Part shown: in pieces, positions 48,101 through 60,100 of the stretch
Numbering within the stretch: position 1 is the stretch's first letter
How the letters are laid out: each line of letters starts with the position of its first letter
NCBI RefSeq assembly: GCF_947507565.1
Contig: NC_089193.1
Location: 1,236,325-1,300,324, forward strand
DNA: 64,000 nucleotides
Direction of reading: 5' to 3'
Source of the DNA: Oscarella lobularis
Taxonomy: Eukaryota > Porifera > Homoscleromorpha > Homosclerophorida > Oscarellidae
The notes under the pieces: generated by a model
What the model was told of the DNA's origin: nothing
What the model saw: the letters and a program-made list of their open reading frames with translations, nothing else
Databases searched by the model: none
Program-made: the position numbers and the translations under genes

Positions 48101-51100
48101 CGTCTATAATGCCGAATTGTACGAGAACGTCGACATTGGCGAACCGGTCCTTCGCGTCGTCGCGACGGATAGGGATCACGTGGCTGCGATCAGAGATTCA
48201 ATAACGCAAGAAATAATCGGCTATAACATCATCAATGGTTTAGTGAGATACGCAATTTCCGGCGGCGACGACGACGGACAGTTCGACATCGATTCGGCGA
48301 CGGGAGATGTCACAGTTCGAGGCGAACTGAATCGAGAGGCAATGCCTTCCTATTCGTTGACGTTGAATGCGACGGACGGCGGCGGCGTTAGCACTTTCGC
48401 CGTGTTGAGAATCAAAGTCTTGGACGTGAACGATAATTCGCCCGTCTTTTCCGCCTCGCTCTACAACGCGACGATGCCGGAAAATGGGCCGATCGGCGTC
48501 GAAATCGGAACGGTGACGGCGAGCGACGCCGACGTCGGCGTCAACGGCGAATTCGACTACGTCGTCGGCGAGGGATACGGTCGATTCGACGTGAACGCGT
48601 CGACGGGAGTCGTCTTTACGACGGCGACGTTGGATCGGGAAGCGAGGGATGTCTACGACGTCGAGATCGTGGCGAAGGATCGCGGTAATCGGTCGCTTTC
48701 GTCGTCGACGCGCGTTCGAGTTTCGGTGCTCGATTGGAACGATAACGCTCCTCTTTTCCGCGAGCCTCTGTTCAAAGCGAATGCCTCGGAGAATCTTACC
48801 TCGGATTCGTTTGTCGTGCAGACTGTTGCGAGTGACGTCGATTTGGATGAAAACGGTACGATTTTCTTCGAAATAACGGACGGCAATGACGAGGGAAAAT
48901 TCTGGGTGGAGAATTCGACTGGAATCGTACGCGTGGCCACCTATCTAGACTACGAGATGACCAAAGTGTATCGTCTAAAAGTCTTAGCAACCGATCAAAC
49001 CCGGAACTCGTCTTTTCGACTGTCTTCAGAAACGATCGTCCTGATAACGGTTCACGACGTCAACGATAATTCGCCCGAGCTTCTTAGCGACTTTGTTTCG
49101 AATGTTTCTGTAGTCGAGAACGCCCAACCCGGCACTCTCGTTTTCACCGTTTCGGCGACGGATAGAGACAGCGGCCGTAACGGCGAGTTGACGTATAGCT
49201 TCGTTGGAAGTGTGCCTTCGTTCGGTATCAACAGCACGAGCGGCGAAATAACGACGTCGGCGCGTTTGGATAGAGAAACTCGAGACTTCTTTCAACTAGC
49301 AGTGAAAGCAAGCGATTTGGGATCTCCTTCGAAATTCGTCAACGCTATAGTCAATGTAGCCGTTATCGATGTAAACGACAACGTTCCTGTATTTGATTCC
49401 CTCTCCTACGAATTTTCCGTGCCAGAACATTCTGCACTCGGCACTGTTGTCGGAACGATCAGTGCATCTGATCGAGACATAATGGACAACGCGAAACTTT
49501 CCTATTCTCTCCATTCGATGTCCGGCTACGACGAGTGCTTGGCTAAATGCGGCGTTAACTCGAGCTGCTTCGCGGCGTTCAAAGTCACCGGATCTCGTCT
49601 TGATTTTTTAGTTGGTTCCGCGGCGGGAGATGTAAGAGTCGCGGCGGATACGGATCGCGAGAACAAGTCGGCGTACGCGGCTCTGGCTTCGGCCACGGAT
49701 CATCCGACGACGGGCTCCTCGTTGACCGGCTACGCCTGCGTCTTTGTGAACGTATCGGACTCAAACGACCACGCTCCGGAGTTCACCTTGTCGACGTATC
49801 GCGCTTCGCTCGACGAGAATACGAAGGCGGGTGAAACTGTGACTACGATTGAAGCTGTGGATAAGGATATAGGGACGAACGCTGAAGTGGTCTACTCCAT
49901 CGTCGGCGGCTCAGGAAACGGTTTATTTCGTATTGATCCCGTTGGCGGAACTGTCGTCAGCGAAGTCGAATTCGATCGCGAGAGCGGCGACTCCTACTCG
50001 GTCGTCGTACAGGCCGAGGATAAGGGCGACCCGCCGCTCAGCGCGACGGTTAACCTTCACGTTCAAATCGGCGACGACAACGATAACTCGCCGCGCTTCG
50101 TATTCGATTCAGGCCAGTATTATCAGGCGACGATTTTCGAAAATCAACCGTCTGGACACAGCGTCGTTCGTGTGTCGGCAACCGACGCCGACGTCGGTGA
50201 AAACGCTGTTTTGACCTACAGCATTCTATCCGGCGTTGGATCGGAAAATTTTGCCATGAACTCTACAACGGGCGTCGTGACGACGACGAAGTCGCTCGAC
50301 AGAGAGTCGGTTCTTCAGTACAATCTGACAATTTTGGCGGCGGACAGCGGCTCGTCGCCGCAAGTGACTCCCGCCTCGCTTTTCATCATTATCGCCGACG
50401 AAAACGATAACAATCCGACGTTCTTGTCCTCCAACTACACGACGACAATGCGAGAGGAAGTGCCGTCGGGAACGCGCGTTCTCGTCGTTTCGGCCGTCGA
50501 CGTCGACGCCGGTTCGAACTCGAAGGTGAGCTACGTCGTCGACGAGCAAACGCCGATACGAGACGGCCTCGGCGTCGATTCGACGACGGGACTCGTCACC
50601 GTTACGAGCGTCTTGGACCGAGAAATAACCGATCGTCAAACGGCGACGATTTTGGCCGTCGACGAGGGATCGCCGGCGAGAACGGCGACAGTCCGAGTGA
50701 TCGTTCACCTGTCCGACGAAAACGACAATAGCCCGTTGTTTACTCAGGCTGAATTTCCGACGGTCGTTTCCGAGACGGCGGCTCGGGGAACGGTTATTCT
50801 AGAACTCGAGGCGACGGATATTGATGCTGACGTGAATAATTCTGCTATTCGATACGAGTTTTCGAGTGGAAACGAAGAGGGGCTCTTTCAATTGGATTCC
50901 GTCTCGGGAAAAATTTCGCTCGACGGCGTCTTGGATAGAGAGTCGACGGATTTGTACGTGCTCGACGTCGTCGCTCGCGATCTTGGACGAAGTCCGAGGA
51001 GTAGTAGCGCCGTCGTAATCGTCAACGTTCAGAACGAGAACGATAATCGACCCGTTTTCACGAGCGCTCAATACGCGTTCGACGTGGCTGAAAACGAGGC

Positions 51101-54100
51101 GATAGGAGTCCTCGTCGGACGCGTTTCGGCTCAGGACATCGACAATCAGAACGTATCTTATTTGCTTGTCGACGGAAAGGGTTTTTCTGTTGATTCCGTC
51201 AGTGGCGAAGTGGCGACTAACGCGTCGTTTGACTACGAAAAAATTCAAAATATTCAACTCACCGTTCGAGCGTTGGATACGGGTTTGGGAAATTTTACAT
51301 ACACGGACGTCAACGTGTCGATTCGAATCATCGACGTCAACGACAATTCGCCGAAATTCGCTCAGAATTCGTACAACGCCTCTATAGCGGAAAACGTCAC
51401 TTTGGGAGACGAGGTCATTCTTCTGAGGGCGACGGATGTGGACAGAGGAGAAAATTCTCGTCTGTCGTTTTATCTCAATCGGACTCTAGTGGGCGAGAAG
51501 AATCACTTCGCCGTGAATCGAACGACGGGAGCTGTCGTCGTCACAAGCGCGCTCGACCGAGAAACAATCGATTTCTACGAACTGGAAATCGTCGCGATGG
51601 ATCACGGCGCGCCTTCGAGAGCCGCTCTCACGCGCCTCAGCGTTTTCGTTCTGGACGTCAACGATAACTTACCGGTTGTCAACGTATCGAACCCATTTCC
51701 GCAAGTCGTCGAAAACGACGTCGCTTGGCTACTCGTTTCTCAAGTGACGGCGACAGACGTCGACGTGGGACTCAATTCCGACATCGTCTATTCGATATTG
51801 ACCGGCGATCCTCACGGTCGTTTCGCCGTGAACGCGTCCACCGGTGCCGTCTACGCCATCTCGCCGCTCGATCGCGAACAGAATGAAACGTATCATCTAA
51901 TCATCGAAGTATCAGACAGGGGAAACCCGAGGCAACGAGTAACGACGCCAATCGACGTCGTCGTCTTGGACGTCAACGATAACAGCCCGACGTTCGCGCG
52001 CGACGTCTTCGCGGCGACGATCCGAGAAGACGTCATTCCGTCGAGCAGCGTCTTCACGCTCTCGGCGCACGATCCCGACAAGGGAACGAACTCCGATCTG
52101 CGCTACCACATATCGAGAGGTAACGGCGATCAGGCGTTCGCCGTCGACGAAACGACGGGCCTCGTGACGACAAAGAAATTTCTCGATCGAGAGCTCAGGC
52201 AAGACTATTCGCTAGATATTCAAGTATCCGATCGGGGGACGATACCGCGAACGGGCACGACGTCTCTAAATATTACCGTTCTCGACGTCAACGACAACGG
52301 ACCCCAGTTCATTTCGTCGACGTACGACGCTTCGGTGCCGGAGGACGCGGCCGTCGGATACCCGGTCGACGTTCTCGTTGCCACGGACGCCGACGAGGGA
52401 TCGAATGCCGCGCTCACGTACGGCATATCGATGGGAAACGACGACGGAACGTTTCGCGTTGTTCCTGATACCGGTCGAGTCGTATTGAATCGATCGTTGG
52501 ATTACGAGAAGCGCACTTCGTACGTCGTCGCCGTCGTCGTCAGCGACGGCGATTTTTCCGATACGACGACGCTCAGCGTTTCCGTCGTCGATCGCAACGA
52601 TCACCGTCCGGCGTTCGATTTTCCGCTCTACGCCATCACCGTGCCGGCGTCGATCGTTACCGGATCGCAGGTCGCTCGACTCGTCGCCGTCGACGTGGAC
52701 TTTGCGACGAACAGAGGCTCTCTTAGTTATGCAATCGTTTCGGGAAATGACGACAATTTATTCGCCGTCGGTGAGTTTACGGCCATCGTTTCGACGCGGA
52801 GTTCTCTAGCGTCTCGCGTCAATCAGACGTTTTCGTTGAGAATATCGGCAAGCGACGGATCATTGACGTCGCACGCCAATTTAACAATTCGCGTCGTTGA
52901 TGGAAAGCAGCCCGCTTTTGACCGGAACGCGTACGACGTGAACGTCGTCGAGACGACGCCGGTTGATTCCGTTGTGGCGACGCTCTCAGCCAGCGACGCG
53001 ATCGATTTCAACGTGACGACGTCGTCGAACTTCGAGGCGAATTCAACCGGACATCTGTTTTTGAGATCGCCTTTAGATTTCGAGACGAAAACGGCGTACG
53101 GTTTCACGGTGACGGCGATATCGGCCGATCGACGAACGTCATCTGTTTTCGTCTACGTAAACGTCGTCGACGTGAATGACAACGCTCCCGTTTTCGAAAC
53201 GCCCGTCTACGTGGCGTCGATTTCGGAGTCGTCCTCCGTCGGATCGTCGGTAATCGTCGTGACGGCGCGCGACGTCGACTCGGCGGCGAACAGCGTCATT
53301 CAGTACGAACTTCAAAGCGATCCGACCAACTGGTTTGTCATCGACAAAACGTCCGGACTCATCACGACGAAATCAATCGTCGATCGTGAACGCTACGCGA
53401 CGGTCGACCTCAACGTATCGGCAATCAATACCCCCTTCGCGGGCTTCGCGCTCGTTCGCGTAACCATCGAAGACATCAACGATAACAGTCCCGCGTTCGA
53501 CTCGGCTCAGTACGACGCTTCTCTGAGCGAAAACGCGCGTCCAGGCAGCACGGTCGCTCGCCTAACGGCGAACGATCCGGACGCCGCGCTAAACGGAAGA
53601 ATCACCTACGCTATATCGTCGGCGACGGTTGCGGGAGTTTTCGCCGTCAACGAGTCGACGGGCGTCATTCGAACTCTCACGTCGCTCGACAAGGAAATTC
53701 GATCGACGTACACTTTAGGCGTCACGGCGACCGACTACGGATCGCCGTTTCGACGGCAAGGATCGACGGTGATGTACGTGCGCGTGACGGACGTCAACGA
53801 GCTGGCGCCCGTCTTCGATCAACGACCCGAGTATCGTCTCACCGTGCCGGAATCGAATGCCGTCGAAGCCGTCGTCGGCGTCGTGCGTGCCGTCGATCCC
53901 GATACGAATTCGAGTGCGGGCGTCCGATATTTCGTGTCGTCGGGAAACGAGGCGCGGACGTTTCGTTTGGACGGGGCGAGCGGCGCTCTCGTTCTCGCGC
54001 ACTCGCTCGACTACGAGAAAACGTCGACGTATAATCTCACCGTCGTCGCCGTGGACAACGGGTTTCCGCCGCTCAATTCGACGACCATCGTTCGCATTCG

Positions 54101-57100
54101 AGTCGCCAATTTGAACGATCACGTTCCCGTTTTCAATCAATCGTCGTATGAAGCGAACGTGACGGAGAAGGCGACGATTGGTTCGTCGATCGTTCGCGTT
54201 TTCGCCACCGATCCCGATAGTCGTCTCGGCGTCACGTACTTCCTAACGTCGAACGGGTACGGACGCCGAGGCGAAGCGCTTTTCTCTATCGACTCATCGT
54301 CAGGAGTCGTTTTCACGGAATCGACTCTAGATCGAGAACTGAAGAAGATTTACACGCTTCGTGTCACGGCGATCGATTCCGGGTTCGTGCAACGTTACTC
54401 GACGAGCGTCGACGTCGTCGTCGCTCTTCTCGACGTCAACGACAACGCGCCGACGTTCGTCGAGCGTCTCCTCTTCGCCGACGTCTCGCGCTTTCTTCCC
54501 GGTCCTCTCGACGTCGCCTCGTTTCGCGCCACCGATCCGGACGAATTTCACGGAAACGTCGAGTATTCGATCGTCGCTGGAAACGACGCGGGATTATTTG
54601 CGATTGAAAAACGCTGGGGTAACGTCACAACGACGTCGGCGTTAGGCGAAAATATTTCTCCTCTATCAAATCTAACGATTCGTGCGTCGGACGGCGAACT
54701 GAATAGTCAAGCGACTCTGATCGTACACGCGAACTATTCGAGCGACTACTGCTTCGAATCGATCTGCACTCGAACCGAAGCGTCGCCGTGCGGCGACGAA
54801 TGGAAAATTAGTTCGGACGGGAAATACTGCGTGTTTGACTATTGCCTCGGAGGTGACGTCGTCTGTGCGGCGAATCGCTCGTGCGTATCGCCGTCGACTC
54901 CTTGCAACGGGAGCTGTCTGCTTTCGGGAAGCGCGATCTGTTCGTCGATCGGACTGTGTCTTCCCGTCGCAAATCCGAACGACTTCTGCGACGCGAAAAC
55001 GAGAACCTGTTTCGACGGCTACGTTCGAGTGAAGAACGATCTCGGCAGCGAGACGTGTACGAATTCGTCGACGCTAGAAAAAGCGGCGGCGCGTTCCTGC
55101 ACCGATTCCGGATTCGTCTACTGCGTCGAAAAGGAGACTTGCGTTTATTCCGACCCGTCGGGATTGAATCCGTGTCGACTGTGTCCTCTCGGCTATTATC
55201 CGTGTCCGAAGACGTTCGCCTGCGTCGGAAATTTGTCTCATTGCTGTCCGGACGCTCAGGTGTACTGCAATTTGGCCGATCGTTGCATCAACGAAACGGA
55301 TCGATGCGTGTATCCGAACAGCGCTCCGGTCGTGGAAATGTCGACCGTTTTCATGGGCGTCGTGACGGAGGAGATAGCCGATGAAGGGTTATCCGTTGAA
55401 TTTCTTCTCCAGACGAGCGGATACGGCGACGAAAGAAGAGCGACGGCGAGCGACGTCGACGACGATTTGCTCGGCATGGCAATCGTCGGAATCGACGGTT
55501 CGAGCGGGAAATGGGAGTACGCTATCTGTCTCAACTGGACGGACGTTTGTCGCACGAATTCGTGCTGTCTCGATTACGCTAGCGATGATTGGAGAGCGAT
55601 AGAAAACGTTGACGACTCGCACGCGCTACTACTACCTCGCAATTCTCGCCTACGAATCGTTCCGAAGCGATTGTTTCAGGGCGCCGCTTGGCTGCGTTTC
55701 AAGGCGTGGGACGGCAGCGAGGACGGGATTCGAAGTGCGAGTCGACGGCAGGTCGTTCGCTCTTTCGTCACCGTGAACGCGACCGTTCCTTTTAGCAAAA
55801 CGAGCGCTTTCAGCTCGTGGACAGCGATCGCTCTGGCGCTGGTTCATCCTACGCTATTCGTTCCTGCAACGATATCGCCGAGCAATTTGGAAGCGGTTTT
55901 GGAGGACACATTGCCTATAGAAAATGAGGGCTCCACCGTTGTTGATTTGACTAGTGGGATCGATCTTCCCTACCCCGCAATCTACGACGATACTACTGTG
56001 AACAATTTTCCGCCGGAGAGGGCGAATATTCCAAGACATGAATTGAATTTCTATTTCAACCGAGTTCTCGTCGTTAATCGTGCCAATCAATATCGACTCC
56101 AAGCCTACGGCACTGGCACGGCGAAAGGAATCGCCGTTCGGTTCGATCCTTTGAATGCTAGTCGAGGCCGGTGGCAAATATCTCCGTCTGGAAAGACGAC
56201 GACGTGGACGTACTTAGATGCGATTGTCGCTCCCTCGCAGTACGTCCTGCTCAGCGAAAAGGCGCGAATACGTTTCCTTCCCGACCGCGATTTTTCGGGA
56301 AATGCGACTCTAAGAACGAGACCTTGGGACGGCGCCTACAACACGACGATATCAAGGCTAACCGTCGACGGAATTCTCGTCGTATCGCTCATCGATCTGG
56401 AACCGTTTTCTTACGGCGAGGAGCGCGTGACTTCCATCTCGATTACGCCTGTTCCAGACGAGCCGATCGTCGTACAATCAAACGTTCAGTTGGACCCCAT
56501 TTCTTATCGAATCGTATACGAATACGATTATCTCTTTACGACTACAGTGGCGACGAACGAAAGCGAGTTCCGTCGACGAGCGCACGAATTCAAGAACTAT
56601 CTCGTTGTAACGCTAGGCAGCACCGTCGACGTTAGGCGAATCGAAAAAGCCTCCGCTCATGCAGTCGATGTCAGTTTCGAAGTCGATCAAGATCGCTTTA
56701 CCTTCACCGAAGTTTACAATCTAATCAATATGAGACTAACCACGTTGCGTGACGTGTTCGGATTCAATATAACGGATTTCAAAAGAACGGCTGCGTTTGG
56801 ATCGGGTGCAAGTTGTTCCGGTTCCCAATCAGGAAAAATAGCCGGCACTAAGATCGGCGATCTCGTCGCTCGCGCCGTCCAAGACGGCGACGGGAATCGG
56901 CTCGGAGCGGCAATCACGGCGGCTCCGTTTCATCCTCACGGAATTTGGCAGTACACGTCAAATCGTTCGTCTCTCTGGAATCCCGACTCGGTTCTGTGGC
57001 TCACTTTTCCGCCTGTCGTTTCACTAGAACGCGCTTTTCTACTGGGCGCCGACGATCGCATTCGCTTCGTGCCGCGTCCCGAGTATCACTGGAAAATCGG

Positions 57101-60100
57101 CGATCCTTCGACGACGCCTGTTCTGCGATTGAAGGCTTGGGACGGCAGCGCCGGCGGTCGACCCGAAGAACCCAACGTCAATACGGATCCCTTCTTTGAA
57201 ACATCAGCCGGTGTTTTCAGCTACGATGAATTTTCGGCGAGCGCCGTTCGCGTCGGCTGCGACGGCGTACTCGGCTCCGGTTTGGAGTTTGACGCCTGTT
57301 GCGTCTGCGGTGGAGACGGGAGCGCGTGCGTCGGCTGCGATGGCGTGCGCGGATCGTCTCGTCGTCGCGATAGCTGCGATGTCTGCAACGGAAATTCTTC
57401 CCAATGCCTCGGTTGCGATTTCGTTCCGTTTTCTCGTCAAGCGGCGGACGCGTGCGGTATGTGTCGCGGCGACGGCGGACATCCCGTCGACTGCGACGGC
57501 GTTTGCTACGGGACGGCTGTCGTGGACGCGTGCGGCGCGTGCAGCGGCGGAACGACGGGTCGTCGGAGAGACGTCGGCGTCGATTGCGCCGGCACGTGTA
57601 ACGGAAGTGCGATCGTCGACGACTGCGGTGACTGCGTCGACGGAACGACGGGGCGAAAGTACAACGAAGCGAAAGACTGCCGCGGGATATGCAACGGTCC
57701 CTACATCTTCGATCCTCATTGTGGTTTATGTCAGCACGAGAATCTCACGACCGACTATCGGGACTGCGCTGGGAAATGCTTTGGATTGGCCAAATTGGAT
57801 GCGTGCAGTCGCTGCTACGACGACCCGTCGAAAGCGAATGCGACGCTCGACGTGTGCGGCGTCTGCGACGGCGACGGAACGACGTGCGACGGTTGCGACG
57901 GCGTCGCGGCCAGCGGTCTCGCGATTGATCGATGCGGCATGTGCGGCGGCGACGACTGCTCGTGCTTCGAAATCGCAAGCATCGAACCGCGTCGAGGACC
58001 GGCACGCGGCGGGACTAGCATAACAATACACGGCGCTGGTTTCTCGTTTGCCGTCGCGAATCCGCTTCCGAGCCAAGGTCGAGATCAATGCGGGGGAATT
58101 AGCACGGACGTGCGCGGCGATCGGATTCGAGCGCGATGCAAATTCTACTCGCCGCTTCAACAGTGGGAAGGAAGCGCCGTGCTGATCGACCATCGAACGA
58201 TTGTGTGCACGACGCCGGACAAGAGAGGCGCTTCGAGATCGGTGCAGAACTTCCAGGTTCAAGTCAGCGTCGGAGCGGGAGACTTCACGCCGCGCGGTCC
58301 CACGTTTACCTACGACGATACGGATAGTATGACGGTGACGGAGATAGTACCGCATAGAGGGGTTTTCGACGTCGAGGAAGAGGTATCCGTTATTGGGACG
58401 AACTTTATTGACTCGAAAGAAGCTCACTGTCTTTTCTGCGACGTCGCCGAGTGCGGCGGCGGCGGCGGCGGCGGCGGTGGCTTCGGAAGCGATTGCATCG
58501 CCGTTCCAGCTCGTTTCAACTCGTCGTCGGAGTATCGCTGCTTTATTCCGTCTTTTTCCCACTCCTGCCAAATTGCCGTCAATCTGACGTTCGACGGGCA
58601 GCGCTCAGGAATAATCGCTTCCGCGGCGAAACGATTCACTAAATACGCTTCGGCGCCTGTCGTCGTCAACGTGACATTCAGCGACGATGCGAATTCGCTT
58701 CGAATACGTTGGGACAAGGCGATTGAAAGCGCCACCGCTCTCGATTGCCGTTCGCTTTTCGACGACGCGTCGTTTCGACTCGTCGGCGGTGACGCGTCGT
58801 CGTGCGCGTACGAAAACTACGAACAGCGCGTCGTGCGCGTTCTCGTCGGCGACGCGGGAACGATTCGCGTCGGCACGTCGATCGGATTTCGCTACGATTT
58901 CGTGCGAGCGCGAAACGAAACGTTCGCCGAATACGCTCGCAACGCGAGCGGAGTCGTTGCCATCGCCGCCGCCGCGTCGTCGAATCGTTTACGACCGGTC
59001 GCCGTCATCGACGGCGATTCTTTTGTTCCGATTTGCGGCACGTTCGTCGTAAGTGGCGACCGATCGTACAACACGGGATACGGCAATGCGATGTTCGATT
59101 GGTCGATCGCAACGACAGACAGCACCATTTCTCGTTTCAAATCTCTTCAAACCGAGCTCGCCGCTCAAGGAAAATACGCGTCCAATATTCGTCTCTATGC
59201 CAATCTATTCATCCCGAACATTCAATATTATCTTGAGCTTCGAGTTACGAACGTTTTGGGAGTGACGAGCGACGTCGTTCGTCTTTCTCTCATTAAATCG
59301 TCGGCTCCTTTGCCGACAGTAGCGATACGTCCACTGTCGCCGCCTGCAATCGTATCGTCGGAACGATACGTTTTTTACGCCGAAGCGCGGCTGTCCCACT
59401 GTTCGAACGCTGCGTCGTTGACGTACGCGTGGTCTATCGTTCGCCTGGCGGCGCGACGAGACGACGTCGACTCGGTCGTCTCCCTGAGCGAGTCGAAATC
59501 AAACGTCTCCGCGCTCGTCGTTCCAGCTTACACCTTCGAGACGGGGAACTCTTATAGAGTCCAAGTCGACGTTTTCTCCGGTGCGACGAAAGCGATTGCC
59601 GACGTCGTCGTCGTTCCCGTCAGCGGCGACATTCGGGCGATCATCGAGGGCGGAAATCGGGACGTTGGCCGGGACGAAGTTTTCCGTTTGGATGCGAAGC
59701 TTTCCGTCGATCGCGGACGAAGCGACGTCGACGCCGCGTTCGCGTGGGAATGCTTTTGGGGAAGCGTCGTCTGTTTCGACGTCGACGATCCGAAACGGGC
59801 GCCTCTTCTCGACGACGGGGCGACTCGACGGTTCGTCGACGTCGATGCCGCGCGTCTGGAGCCCGGCGAAACGTATCGATTCGCCGTTCGCATTTCGAAG
59901 GGTTCGCGCGTCGCTTCCGCTGAAACTTTGGTTACGATTTCGCCCGATCGACGTCTTCCCGTCGTCAAAATTTTGCCGGTGTATACGACGTTTTGGGTCG
60001 GTGAGAGATTGGTATTGAAGAGCGACGTCTGGTCTTCTCTACCTGTTCTGAACTGTATCTGGCAAGTGGAGAAATTTCCTGGTAGTGGCTTCATCGATCT

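Noticed and set aside
57726-58571. A 281-codon minus-strand frame opposite the CGxC and TIG region
   Set aside because: It mirrors the coding strand's codon bias and has no family resemblance; the plus strand here carries clear cysteine repeats and TIG motifs.
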